36,190 nucleotides of DNA from Granulosicoccus sp. (GCA_020627685.1 JAHDGK010000024.1:36986-73175), one strand, 5' to 3'; positions 15,261 to 23,775 are shown, counted from the stretch's first letter. The notes: generated by a model not told the origin, from the sequence alone. Program-made: numbers and translations.

Positions 15261-15806
15261 TTACTCAATTCCAAAAGGCGATGCTTTGTTGACTACGATG
15301 TCAGCAAGATCTGCGAGAAGTTGAAAGGTAAGTAGTAAAAAGCCAATAGGTAGAGCGGCGTAAGGTATCCACAGAGGTACAGCGGTAACAGTATCTGATG
15401 TCCAACCCCGGCTCCAAGCAAAATGCCAATACTCGAAGCCGTACCACAGCATGATGCCGACGATAGTGATTGAGATGAGCAGTGTGAAAATTGCGAGCAT
15501 GTAGCGAGATCGCTTTTTTAATATAAGTGGTACCAGATCAACATTGACGTGGCCGCGTTCTTTTTGCACGAATGAAAGGCCGATTAGGGTTGCTGCGATC
15601 ACTAGGTAAACTATTACCTCGGTTTGCCATACGGTCGAGCCATTTAAAATAAATCGAATAAAAATCATCTGGCAGGTCAGTGCAATCGCTACCATGATCA
15701 TTAGACTTGCAGCAATACCGGCCAAGGTTGAAAGGCCTTCAGCTACGCGTATGAATTGATTAATAGGCCTTGCACTGTTCTCGGGTTTGTTGGCTTCTGT
15801 ATTCAT
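15261..15806 (-). CDS. dctQ: TRAP transporter small permease (DctQ)
   Basis: 181 residues with four hydrophobic segments and the family sequence VWQTEVIVYLVIAATLIGLSFVQKERGHVNVDL, which holds the conserved HV-V/N-D element of DctQ proteins. It pairs with DctM in the membrane. It lies between the binding protein and the large permease and is separated from the former by a stable hairpin (15837-15865). Confidence 0.92.
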   Translation of the reverse strand: MNTEANKPENSARPINQFIRVAEGLSTLAGIAASLMIMVAIALTCQMIFIRFILNGSTVWQTEVIVYLVIAATLIGLSFVQKERGHVNVDLVPLILKKRSRYMLAIFTLLISITIVGIMLWYGFEYWHFAWSRGWTSDTVTAVPLWIPYAALPIGFLLLTFQLLADLADIVVNKASPFGIE

Positions 15807-15836
15807 TAGAATGTCTCTGGATTACTCAGCTTGATT

Positions 15837-15865
15837 GAGAATCAGCTTGGTTAAGGCTGATTCTC
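15837..15865 (-). promoter_or_regulatory. Intercistronic hairpin between dctP and dctQ
   Basis: GAGAATCAGC (15837-15846) and GCTGATTCTC (15856-15865) form a perfect 10-bp inverted repeat with a 9-nt loop, in the 77-bp gap between binding protein and permeases. No long T-run follows on the minus strand. Such hairpins commonly protect the upstream message or partly terminate it, so that binding protein exceeds permease. Confidence 0.6.
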
Positions 15866-15883
15866 TTGCTACATTTGCCGCAT

Positions 15884-16870
15884 TTATTCAACAGCGAGAG
15901 CCATATCAAGTAATGCCTGACCATTAGGTACGCTCTCAACGAACTGCTTATAAGAGGTTTCCGTAGCGATTTCCTGCCAAGCCTTAAAATCTTCAGGTGT
16001 CATTTCAGCAATCTCAACGTTAGCTTCTTTGAAAATTTCTACTGATTTTGCGTCTTGCTTCTTGGCTTCGCTCTGGTAGAACGCCTGTGCCTTCGCTGCG
16101 CCTCTCAATAGCGCGTCTTGCTGAGCGACATTTAAGCTTTCAAACGTAGATTTGTTCATCAACAGTGGCTGATAGAGAAACCACAACGCGATATCTGCGG
16201 CAGGTGTGTAGCATTTAACCTGCTCAAAAATTCGATAGGAAACAAAAGAGGCAGATGATGTATTTGCTGCGTCGAGCACGCCGGTTTGCATTGCGCTGTA
16301 AATTTCAGAAGAGGCCATTGATGCTATAGAAGCGCCAGCGCCAACCAACATTTGCTCAAATGATTTGCCTGCAGCTCTTGTTTGTAACCCTTGCACATCG
16401 GCTGGTTTGGTTATGCACTTGTCTTTACCGACAAAACCACCCGCTAAATATCCATGTACCAACACCATTACGTCATCTTCAGCCATCTGCGCTTCAAGTG
16501 CTTCCATAAAGGGGGATTGGCTAAGTCGTGCAGCGTGATCATGGTTTTTTACAAGTCCCGGCATAAGCGTGAGATTAAAAGCGGGGCGCTGACCACCTGC
16601 ATAACTAAGCGGGAACACGGTCATATCTAGTTGTCCACGGCTTAATGGCTTGTATTGCTCGCGGGGCTTGAATAGTGATTTTGAGCCGAAAATCTTTATT
16701 TCTAGGTCGACATTGGAATTCTGTACCTCATCCGCCACGATCTGGGCGACTTGATGGCGAACGTCTTTACTTGACCATTGGTGGGAGAGACGAAGCTCCT
16801 TGGCATTGGCCCAACCGGTGCAAATAAACATCGCCAACAGGCTGACACTCGCGCTAGTTCGTAATTTCAT
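15884..16870 (-). CDS. dctP: TRAP transporter periplasmic substrate-binding protein (DctP)
   Basis: 328 residues from ATG 16870, chosen because GAGGAG lies 8 bases upstream; the GTG at 16879 has no spacing from that site. A signal peptide is clear (hydrophobic SVSLLAMFICTGWANA, cleavage likely after ANA). The mature protein has ELRLSHQWSSKDVRHQVAQIV, DMTVFPLSYAGG, LQTRAAGKSFEQMLVGAGAS and EIYSAMQTGVLDAANTS. The last contains the family region around the carboxylate-binding Arg. It binds an organic acid in the periplasm and delivers it to DctQM. It is divergent from the GntR/FCD regulator. Confidence 0.93.
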   Translation of the reverse strand: MKLRTSASVSLLAMFICTGWANAKELRLSHQWSSKDVRHQVAQIVADEVQNSNVDLEIKIFGSKSLFKPREQYKPLSRGQLDMTVFPLSYAGGQRPAFNLTLMPGLVKNHDHAARLSQSPFMEALEAQMAEDDVMVLVHGYLAGGFVGKDKCITKPADVQGLQTRAAGKSFEQMLVGAGASIASMASSEIYSAMQTGVLDAANTSSASFVSYRIFEQVKCYTPAADIALWFLYQPLLMNKSTFESLNVAQQDALLRGAAKAQAFYQSEAKKQDAKSVEIFKEANVEIAEMTPEDFKAWQEIATETSYKQFVESVPNGQALLDMALAVE

Positions 16871-16900
16871 GGTTTTCACTCCTCGTTGTGGAACGGATGT

Positions 16901-16956
16901 CTATGTATTCATAAACAGTTTATAAGTATACATATAAATATTATAAATATACATAG
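16901..16956. promoter_or_regulatory. Repeated TATACATA operator candidates between dctP and the GntR gene
   Basis: TATACATA occurs at 16927-16934 and 16948-16955, exactly 21 bp (two helical turns) apart. CTATGTAT at 16901-16908 is the inverted copy of ATACATAG at 16949-16956. The first site is extended to the palindrome GTATAC (16926-16931). The AT-rich region sits between divergent dctP and the GntR/FCD gene, which is where such a regulator normally binds. Confidence 0.5.
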
Positions 16957-17020
16957 AAGCCTCAAAATTATTTGTAAATCCGATTTCTGCTAAAATTTGG
17001 GCGTCAAAAACGAGGTTAAT

Positions 17021-17659
17021 GTGGCCAGTACTGCTGATATGGTTGTGAGTCAGATATCGCGAGATATCGAAGACGGCACGCTCAGACCGGGTGATCCCAT
17101 AGACGAGGCCGCGCTCTCGGAGAAATTTGGTGTGTCTCGCACGCCACTTCGTGAAGCCGTCAGGTCGCTGGTCAATAGCGGGGTGCTTGTTACTAGGCCC
17201 CGAAAGGGTGCCTCAGTACGTATATTGACGCCCAAGGAGTTGATCGATTTGTTTGAAGTTTCGGCCGAGCTCGAAGGTATGGCCTGTAGGCTGGCTGCTT
17301 CAGTTTTAACTGATAACCACGCGGAGCTCATCAAAGCCGCGTTGCTTGAATGTTTTTCGGCTGCAGAAGTGGGTGATATTAAACGCTACTCAACCGCGAA
17401 CTTGGCCTTTCACAAATCTATCCACGTTGCCAGCGGGAATGAAGCGCTGCTATCTCATCTCGAAAAGATTCAGATACAGGTGAATCCTTATCGCTTCATG
17501 CCGTATGAAGTGCGCGGCAGAATAGCGGCGTCTGCTCGTGAGCACAGTGACATTGTGGATGCAATATTAGCGGGTGATGGGAATGCGGCTGAAGCACTAA
17601 TGCATGATCACATGATGCTACAAGGCAAACGGCTACCTTCGATCGTACAGTCAATGTAG
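17021..17659 (+). CDS. GntR family regulator, FCD subfamily
   Basis: About 212 residues from GTG 17021, chosen for GAGG at 17012-17015; the frame also opens at TTG 16997. The winged helix reads LRPGDPIDEAALSEKFGVSRTPLREAVRSLVNSGVLVTRPRKGASV, the standard GntR N-terminus. The all-helical C-terminal FCD domain has AFHKSIHVASGNEAL and EHSDIVDAILAGDGNAAEALMHDHM, carrying His/Asp ligands for metal or carboxylate effectors. It is divergent from the TRAP-maleate isomerase operon and so is probably its repressor, with an organic acid as effector. Confidence 0.92.
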   Translation: MASTADMVVSQISRDIEDGTLRPGDPIDEAALSEKFGVSRTPLREAVRSLVNSGVLVTRPRKGASVRILTPKELIDLFEVSAELEGMACRLAASVLTDNHAELIKAALLECFSAAEVGDIKRYSTANLAFHKSIHVASGNEALLSHLEKIQIQVNPYRFMPYEVRGRIAASAREHSDIVDAILAGDGNAAEALMHDHMMLQGKRLPSIVQSM

Positions 17660-17744
17660 GACTTTAAAGTAACAAATTCTTTCAGTGACAAAGTTGAGAT
17701 CTCGCTGCTATTTCAACGTTGGGTAACGGCCAAAAAAATTGCAC

Positions 17745-18656
17745 CTATTTTTCCCAGTGAGGAACCCAATCGCCTTCCATTTGCAGTGAGACTCCAGCAC
17801 CATCTTCCTCTAGTTTCACCACATGAAGCTCGCCCTTATCACCGCCAAAGGTGTTGCGGGCCTTTTCAAATTGTTGATGCACTAAGCGAGTAACGGGCGA
17901 GGGTGTTTCGGCTGAGTCGCAAGCATTAACGATTAAGTTCAAATCCTTTTGGCATAGATCAAGTGAAAATGACGGGTCGTAGTGTCCCGCAAAAACAGAA
18001 GGCGCGTCGTGGTGCATACACCAGCTATCAGATGCGCCCAGGCTTAACGCCGGCCATAGACGGGACAAGTCCACACCAGACTTTACACCCATGACAAGTG
18101 CTTCACCCATGGCCGTTGCATGAATCGCCCAGAGTTGATTGCTGGCTAATTTAGTAATGACTCCGCTCCCGTTTGCACCCATATAGTGAACCGGGCCCAT
18201 GAGCTCCATGACTGGCCGTGCTTTTTCAACAGTCGCTTCATCGCCTCCGGCGAACTGCGTCATGTTGGCATTGCGAGCACCATCTACTGCGCCTGTAACC
18301 GGTGCGTCAATGGACATCGCACCCTTCTCAGAAACAGCGCTAACCAAAGCTTTGCTGAGTTCAGGAGAATTGGTGGTCATATCAATCCAGATTTGACCTT
18401 CACCAATAGTTTCAAGAATACCGTTGGGGCCTCGGACAACCTGATCTATTTGGTCAGGACCAAAGACCATCGTAAAAACAATGTCCGCGCCTCGTGTTGC
18501 CTCTGCTGGTGTGTCCACCCAGGTTGCACCCATTTCAATATGTTGTGCAGCTCTCGATTTGTCGAGATCGCAGACCATGAGTTCGTGCCCGGCACGTAGG
18601 ATGTTTAATGAAGCTGCGGAACCCATGGTTCCCAATCCGATAAATCCGATTTTCAT
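17745..18656 (-). CDS. NAD(P)-dependent beta-hydroxyacid dehydrogenase (3-hydroxyisobutyrate dehydrogenase family), second copy
   Basis: 303 residues. It has the Rossmann motif IGFIGLGTMGSAASLNIL, the substrate segment DAPVTGAVDGARNANMTQF and catalytic Lys in GSGVITKLASNQLWA. It is clearly a paralogue of the gene at 8158, but is divergent in sequence and has an unusual motif DAPVTGA where most have G-P-V-S-G. It lies 37 bp downstream of the PhyH-type dioxygenase on the same strand, suggesting the dioxygenase makes the hydroxy compound it oxidises. The exact substrate is unknown. Between it and the convergent GntR gene (17660-17744) I see no convincing terminator. Confidence 0.85.
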   Translation of the reverse strand: MKIGFIGLGTMGSAASLNILRAGHELMVCDLDKSRAAQHIEMGATWVDTPAEATRGADIVFTMVFGPDQIDQVVRGPNGILETIGEGQIWIDMTTNSPELSKALVSAVSEKGAMSIDAPVTGAVDGARNANMTQFAGGDEATVEKARPVMELMGPVHYMGANGSGVITKLASNQLWAIHATAMGEALVMGVKSGVDLSRLWPALSLGASDSWCMHHDAPSVFAGHYDPSFSLDLCQKDLNLIVNACDSAETPSPVTRLVHQQFEKARNTFGGDKGELHVVKLEEDGAGVSLQMEGDWVPHWEK

Positions 18657-18693
18657 ACTTGATGTTCCTGTAATGGCGCGTCAACAACGACCT

Positions 18694-19560
18694 TTATGCT
18701 TGGTTTTGTTGCCAGATTTTTGGATAGAGATCAGTGCCAGGACGGTCTCCTGGCTTCAGTCCGTATTCAGTCATGATGGCGCTGTGGTCCGGGTCCATAC
18801 CGCACTCTCTAAATTTTATACGAGCATCGTCTCCAAGCCACTTAGTGGTAAACACTTCTAATCCTTTGTCTTCATCGAGTTTGCCTGAACCGCCGTGCAA
18901 AATACGACTATTAAAGGCGACGCAATCCCCGGGGTTCATGTCCCAACTTATTACACCATAGCGTTCGGGGTCAGCATCGATGTCGGGAATGGACTCTTCA
19001 GCAATGCCAGAAAAATTCACTTGATCAACGTCGGTCTTGCCATCCGGATTTAGTTCACCAAAATTTGGCTGATCAAAAATTTGATTGTTCAGATGCGAGC
19101 CGGGCACGAACGCCAGAGCGTTTTTCTTTTTAACGGGTACGAGGGGCATCCAAATAGTACAAGTGTCATAACCTTCTATGGACCAATAAGGCTCGTCTTG
19201 ATGCCATGGTGTCGAAAACTGAGTGCCCGGTGAGCGAACGAAAACTGCGTCAAAGAAAAAATTGATCTCTGTGGCTTTTAACAGTTTGCCGGCAATCTCG
19301 GCAGCAGGAGAGTTAAAAATAAACTGCTGGTATTCATCGACCTCCTGCCAGGCCTGGCTATCCCAAAACATCGTGCGGCCCTCGGCATCACGATCCCAGG
19401 TACGTGCACGATGCGTTGGATTTTTACCGTTGATCATTAACCCTCGCTTCAGCACTTCTATCCAATCTGAATCGAACATGTCCTTTACAAGGACGACCCC
19501 ATCGCGATGGTAAGCATCGATTTCATCAGCGGTTATTTCGCGTTGTAATTCAGTATTCAT
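18694..19560 (-). CDS. Phytanoyl-CoA dioxygenase (PhyH) family Fe(II)/2-oxoglutarate oxygenase
   Basis: 288 residues. The iron ligands are H120-Q-D122 in STPWHQDEPYW and H222 in NSRILHGG, the 2-His-1-carboxylate set of PhyH proteins. The residue normally binding the 2-oxoglutarate carboxylate is Arg about 10 residues after the distal His. Here the nearby stretch DKGLEVFTTKW has only lysines, which is worth noting. It should hydroxylate a small organic substrate using O2 and 2-oxoglutarate. It is upstream of a hydroxyacid dehydrogenase and divergent from a LysR regulator, forming a small inducible unit. Confidence 0.87.
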   Translation of the reverse strand: MNTELQREITADEIDAYHRDGVVLVKDMFDSDWIEVLKRGLMINGKNPTHRARTWDRDAEGRTMFWDSQAWQEVDEYQQFIFNSPAAEIAGKLLKATEINFFFDAVFVRSPGTQFSTPWHQDEPYWSIEGYDTCTIWMPLVPVKKKNALAFVPGSHLNNQIFDQPNFGELNPDGKTDVDQVNFSGIAEESIPDIDADPERYGVISWDMNPGDCVAFNSRILHGGSGKLDEDKGLEVFTTKWLGDDARIKFRECGMDPDHSAIMTEYGLKPGDRPGTDLYPKIWQQNQA

Positions 19561-19669
19561 AGTTCTACCTGCGTACGCCGGGTGATTGGATAGGTATTGA
19601 TACGATATAGTCCATCTTAGACAAAGTAAAATAGTATGATATTGGCCTAAGACCTAATTATTATTATTG

Positions 19670-20563
19670 ATGGATTCGAATCTAAATTTAAACTGGTTAA
19701 GAACTTTTGAAGCTGCCGCGCGATTGTCTGGATTTTCAGCTGCTGCACGAGAACTGGGACTTACCCAGGTAGCAGTTAGTCAGCAAATAAAGTCGCTTGA
19801 AACCAAATTGGGGCACGACTTGTTTGTTCGTCACCCCAAAAAAGTACAGCTGACGGAGGCGGGCAAGGCATATCTGCCATCGGTACGCGAGGCGCTGGAG
19901 AAATTATCCCATGCCACCTACGGCCTGTTTGGCTCAGATACAAACCAAACCATTGTGGTGCGGGCGTCTATCGCTGTATTGAGTTGGCTGACTCCCGGGT
20001 TGCATTGCTTCCGTCAACAACACCCGAATATCAAGCTTAAGTTCGTGACTTCTATTTGGCCTGATCCGATAGACACACAGAAGGTTGATATCGACATCGT
20101 ATTGATGCCAAGCCACAAGCAGGCCGAGTCATCCGAAAAGCTTTCCGATGAGTACATTGTGCCGATATGTTCAGAACAGGCAGCCGAAAATATACTCACT
20201 CCCAATGATCTATGTGAGCAGCAAGCAGTGCACATAGTGGGGTACGACGATCATTGGTCGCTCTATCTAAATCACGTCGATCAGGGGACTAAGACAAATG
20301 TTGCTTCGAGCATCAGCTTGCAGGTAGACACATCCGTTTTGGCCTGCGAGTTAGTCGCATCGGGTAACGGATGTGCAGTATTAATAGAGCGTTTTGCTAG
20401 AAGATCTATTGAAGTAGGGAAGGCCATCCGTATCGTTGGCGAGCCAATACCATTGCAACAATCTCACTTTCTCGTCAAAACAGAAACTGGAAACGAGAAA
20501 TCCGTTTCAGCTGAAATTGAAGTTGTTAAGGAGTGGATTCGCTCTGAATTTGCGAATAGCTAG
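19670..20563 (+). CDS. LysR family transcriptional regulator
   Basis: 297 residues. The N-terminal winged helix reads NLNWLRTFEAAARLSGFSAAARELGLTQVAVSQQIKSLE, like the GcvA-type LysR group. The C-terminal part is the effector-binding alpha/beta domain. ATG 19670 is chosen over the adjacent TTG 19667. It is divergent from the PhyH/dehydrogenase pair across about 110 bp. There, ATACGATAT (19600-19608) and GTATGATAT (19634-19642) are similar direct elements that could be contact sites. Probably it activates the divergent unit and represses itself. Confidence 0.92.
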   Translation: MDSNLNLNWLRTFEAAARLSGFSAAARELGLTQVAVSQQIKSLETKLGHDLFVRHPKKVQLTEAGKAYLPSVREALEKLSHATYGLFGSDTNQTIVVRASIAVLSWLTPGLHCFRQQHPNIKLKFVTSIWPDPIDTQKVDIDIVLMPSHKQAESSEKLSDEYIVPICSEQAAENILTPNDLCEQQAVHIVGYDDHWSLYLNHVDQGTKTNVASSISLQVDTSVLACELVASGNGCAVLIERFARRSIEVGKAIRIVGEPIPLQQSHFLVKTETGNEKSVSAEIEVVKEWIRSEFANS

Positions 20564-20675
20564 GCTTCTTATGGCCGACAGGAGTTATGTTTAAAGCGGT
20601 AAAAGCGACTGTCTATACACCCTTTTTTGTTTTCGATCCGCGTAATCTCATTGCACAAGGTATCCCACACACAAT

Positions 20676-21890
20676 TCAACTCCCCTGAGAGTCCACTGCT
20701 TCAACGGATACCCACTCACCACCTTTTTCATGAGACTGAACAGCAGCCTCCACGAATTGAACACCTGTAGCACCCTCTGCGACATCGGGGCACATCAGCC
20801 AATTATCGGGTACCTCTATACCATCCTTGTGGGCTGCAACCTTTAATGCGAATTCGGTGTAAAGGTTTGCCCAAGCTTCGATAATGCCTTCCGAAAATCC
20901 GCGGCCGGTTCTTACTAATCGTTCAACAGACGTCGTAACACCATGGCCATGACCTCTGGTGATGATTTGATCTGGGCTGCCATAGCGACATAACTTTAAT
21001 TGCTCAGCTTGCTCCATGTTCCATTCTAGCCCGCCCTCTGAGCCGTAGACTCTCAGGCGAAGCCCACCTCGATTTCCACTGGCTAGTCGTGTCGCTATTA
21101 ATGTTCCAGGAACGCTGTGAGCAAATTCTGTGGTCATGAAAACAGTGTCTTCTAATGCTTGCGGGGCGCCACATACATGCATGTCAGCACGTAGCCGCGT
21201 TATCGGCATGCCCGTTACAAAACTTGCAAGATGTGCAGCGTGTGTACCTATATCTGCAGTGCAACTGCTCTTACCGGATTTTTTAGGATCGATACGCCAC
21301 TGTACATGGGCTGCATCTAAGGCTCCTTCGGGTACCATCCAGTCTTGCATGAATTCAACGTGTACTTGGTTAATGTCTCCGATGGCGTTTGTAGATATCA
21401 GATCTCTGGCTTGCCTAACCATTGGATAACACGACATCACATAACCAACAGCAAATGGCACCTCTAATTCATTTGATCGTTTTACAAGCGTTAAGGCCTG
21501 TGCAATTTCATTGGTTAAGGGTTTATCGCAGAGAACCGCAATACCGGCCTTAATAAATGTTTGTGATGCGTCGAAATGCAGATGATTAGGCGTTGTGACC
21601 ATGACAGCATCGATGCCATCGCTACGTTGTGCCTCACGTTCTGCAAAAGATTCAAAGTTGTCGTAGGTACGTTCAGGTTGTACAAACCATGATGCTGCCT
21701 GCTCTTTGGATTTGTTGGAATCAGAGGAGAACACGCCAGCAGTGACTTCCCAGTAGTCGCTGAGTCGTGCGGCCATGGCTTGTGTACGTGATATTCGGCC
21801 ACCGCCGACGACACCCAATCGCAGTCGTCTTTTGAGCCTGGGGAAAGGGCCGTTAAAGTCGAACTGCTCGGGTAAAAGTTTTTCGCTCAT
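20676..21890 (-). CDS. Gfo/Idh/MocA family oxidoreductase
   Basis: 404 residues. The NAD(P)-binding motif LGVVGGGRISRTQAMAAR and the family Lys-Pro pair in AVLCDKPLT are present. The C-terminal beta-sheet domain includes SGKSSCTADIGTHAAHLA, holding the substrate-contacting Asp and His. These enzymes oxidise or reduce sugars, inositols and sugar acids. It is the last gene of a three-gene minus-strand operon with a cupin-like protein and a second family member, opposite a LacI-type regulator, so a carbohydrate catabolic role is likely. The 112-bp gap to the convergent LysR gene holds a T-rich tract around 20621-20634 but no clear hairpin. Confidence 0.92.
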   Translation of the reverse strand: MSEKLLPEQFDFNGPFPRLKRRLRLGVVGGGRISRTQAMAARLSDYWEVTAGVFSSDSNKSKEQAASWFVQPERTYDNFESFAEREAQRSDGIDAVMVTTPNHLHFDASQTFIKAGIAVLCDKPLTNEIAQALTLVKRSNELEVPFAVGYVMSCYPMVRQARDLISTNAIGDINQVHVEFMQDWMVPEGALDAAHVQWRIDPKKSGKSSCTADIGTHAAHLASFVTGMPITRLRADMHVCGAPQALEDTVFMTTEFAHSVPGTLIATRLASGNRGGLRLRVYGSEGGLEWNMEQAEQLKLCRYGSPDQIITRGHGHGVTTSVERLVRTGRGFSEGIIEAWANLYTEFALKVAAHKDGIEVPDNWLMCPDVAEGATGVQFVEAAVQSHEKGGEWVSVEAVDSQGS

Positions 21891-21902
21891 AAGTGCTATT
21901 GA

Positions 21903-22568
21903 TTACTGGATAAGCTGACTGGTATCTACCCCTTCAGGCAGAATTTCAACAGCCATGAAAATAGCCGGAGTAATGGTTTCATACTGATGCCAAGGATAAT
22001 TTCCCTGTGAATCGTACATAGGTTTATGTGTTGCACCGGGAGCCATGGGTTCTTCAAGATACAAAGTGTTGATATCTTTTTGCAGGCATTGTTGCATCTT
22101 GCCGAAGCCAACAATTTGCGTATGAACTTCGCGAAAACCGGGTACGGGGCAAAAAGGGTGTTCTTTATGGAGCCCGACATTTAGAGGAACAGAGCCTGAG
22201 TGATACAGAGTCAATCCGACGTTGTCTATAAAGGTTTTTGGCGACATATAGTGCTCAACGCCTTTAAGTCGTTCCTCACCGCGTTTTTCATAAGCGGAAG
22301 GCCAGTGTTCTTTTACTTTATTAAATAATGATTCTTCATCGGGGTATTGATCGAAACGTTCGACAAGTACTGCTCTTTCTACATTCTCTATGGTCCCACT
22401 TACCACCACACAGGACTGCAACGAAGGTAGTGTTTGTTGTTGAATGCTGAGCGCTGTTTCGCCTAAATTTAAGACGATAGTTTTTGAATTGATTGGCAGT
22501 ACTCGTTGGTTGCGCACATGCTTAACGCAAAAAAACGGTTCTGCGATATCAAGAATATCAATGCTCAT
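21903..22568 (-). CDS. Uncharacterised cupin-like protein in a sugar oxidoreductase operon
   Basis: 221 residues that I do not assign to a named family. A cupin-like motif 1 is visible in GLHKEHPFCPVPGFREVHTQIVGFG: two His, a Glu 9 residues after the second His, then 6 residues and Gly. A motif-2-like APGATH follows about 40 residues later. This would give a metal-binding His-His-Glu-His set as in sugar isomerases and epimerases of the cupin fold. There is no signal peptide or membrane segment. It is packed between two Gfo/Idh/MocA genes (12 and 23 bp gaps), so it probably acts on the same sugar-derived substrate, for example as an isomerase or hydrolase. Confidence 0.6.
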   Translation of the reverse strand: MSIDILDIAEPFFCVKHVRNQRVLPINSKTIVLNLGETALSIQQQTLPSLQSCVVVSGTIENVERAVLVERFDQYPDEESLFNKVKEHWPSAYEKRGEERLKGVEHYMSPKTFIDNVGLTLYHSGSVPLNVGLHKEHPFCPVPGFREVHTQIVGFGKMQQCLQKDINTLYLEEPMAPGATHKPMYDSQGNYPWHQYETITPAIFMAVEILPEGVDTSQLIQ

Positions 22569-22591
22569 AATGCTGTTTTAATAACTTTTTT

Positions 22592-23737
22592 CTATGGGAA
22601 AGTTTCTGGTAACGCTAAAGGTGCATCGCAGCGACTGTCGATGTCCACAAACTGTTTGTACTCAGCGGAATCGAGAACACCTTGCATGACATCGAATATG
22701 TGCATAGCAAGTTCTCCATTACAACGAGCCGCACGTTTTTCGCGAATAGCCAGAGCCATATCTACTAAGCCGAGACCGCGGGAGTCTTCGTTATAGCCAT
22801 GGGTGTTGGGGGCAACCTCCCAGTGCTCGTTGCCTGGTACTCGGGGCTGATACACCCAGCGCGATGTCTCCCTTGTTCGATACCACACATCTCCTTGAAA
22901 GATATTCGCACCATGTACGGGGTCGGGGTCGGCTATGCAAATAGTGCCGTTCTCTCCGTAAATTTCAAAACGCGGTGTGTCCGATTCCCAGATATCGAAA
23001 CTGATCGTCATCGATCCTTGCACACCGGAGGCAAACTCAAACATGGATTGCACGTGAGTATCAACTTCAACCGGAATTCGCTCACCTGCGCGCGGTTGTG
23101 ATTCAATCAGCCTCTCAGCAAAAGCTCTTCGAGCCATGCCTGATACTCGACAGATCGGGCCCAGCAGAAACACCATGGCAGTGAAGTAGTATGGGCCGAG
23201 ATCCAGCAACGGGCCGCCACCTGTTTGATAATAAAAGTCCGGATTCGGGTGGTGTCGTTCGACACCTCGTGTCCCAACAAACGCTGACACCGATGTGGGT
23301 TTACCAATGACACCGCTATCGAGTAGCTTTTTCACCGTTTGCCAGCGCCCCCCTAGAAACGTGTCTGGAGCATTGCCAAGGTAGAGGTCTTTTTCGGCAG
23401 CCAGTTTGAGCAACTTTTCGCCTTGTTCACGGTGAGTGACGAATGGTTTCTCAGCGTAGATATGTTTACCAGCGTTTAGCGCCTGCCAGCTAATATCAAA
23501 ATGCGCCGCGGGGATAGTCAGATTTAGTATGCAGTCGATGTCTTCATTAGCAATGAGCTCGTCCGGGGTACAGGCCAAATCTAGGCCGTATTGTTGAGCT
23601 TTGGCTTTGGATTCACCCAGATCCAGGCTGGCACAACCGACGACCTTAGTTTCACTAAATTTCTGCAGCGTTCGTAAATAAATATCGCTGATTCGACCGC
23701 ATCCCACCAAGCCTATGCGTAGGGGAGGGCTACTCAT
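22592..23737 (-). CDS. Gfo/Idh/MocA family oxidoreductase
   Basis: 381 residues. IGLVGCGRISDIYLRTLQ is the nucleotide-binding loop and HIYAEKPFV holds the family Glu-Lys-Pro. TGGGPLLDLGPYYFTAMVFLLG is the conserved D-x-G-x-Y region of the substrate domain. It is the first full gene of the operon with the cupin-like protein and another family member. Its ATG overlaps the stop of a 13-codon leader ORF (23734-23775), which has the stronger Shine-Dalgarno, so its translation may be coupled. Confidence 0.92.
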   Translation of the reverse strand: MSSPPLRIGLVGCGRISDIYLRTLQKFSETKVVGCASLDLGESKAKAQQYGLDLACTPDELIANEDIDCILNLTIPAAHFDISWQALNAGKHIYAEKPFVTHREQGEKLLKLAAEKDLYLGNAPDTFLGGRWQTVKKLLDSGVIGKPTSVSAFVGTRGVERHHPNPDFYYQTGGGPLLDLGPYYFTAMVFLLGPICRVSGMARRAFAERLIESQPRAGERIPVEVDTHVQSMFEFASGVQGSMTISFDIWESDTPRFEIYGENGTICIADPDPVHGANIFQGDVWYRTRETSRWVYQPRVPGNEHWEVAPNTHGYNEDSRGLGLVDMALAIREKRAARCNGELAMHIFDVMQGVLDSAEYKQFVDIDSRCDAPLALPETFP

Positions 23738-23775
23738 AACCCTGCAAGTTCTGCAGCGCCAAGAGTAAGTTCCAT
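23734..23775 (-). CDS. Possible 13-codon leader peptide upstream of the oxidoreductase operon
   Basis: On the minus strand an ATG at 23775 is preceded by AGGAGA (23786-23781) at ideal 5-base spacing. It encodes MELTLGAAELAGL, and its TGA overlaps the ATG of the oxidoreductase. It could be a true leader peptide, a translational-coupling device or the remnant of a gene. Its size makes it uncertain. Confidence 0.35.
   Translation of the reverse strand: MELTLGAAELAGL

Noticed and set aside
14753-15292. 179-codon plus-strand frame antisense to dctM
   Set aside because: It is a shadow frame of the strongly supported permease; its Pro/Ile-rich product reflects the complement of hydrophobic codons.
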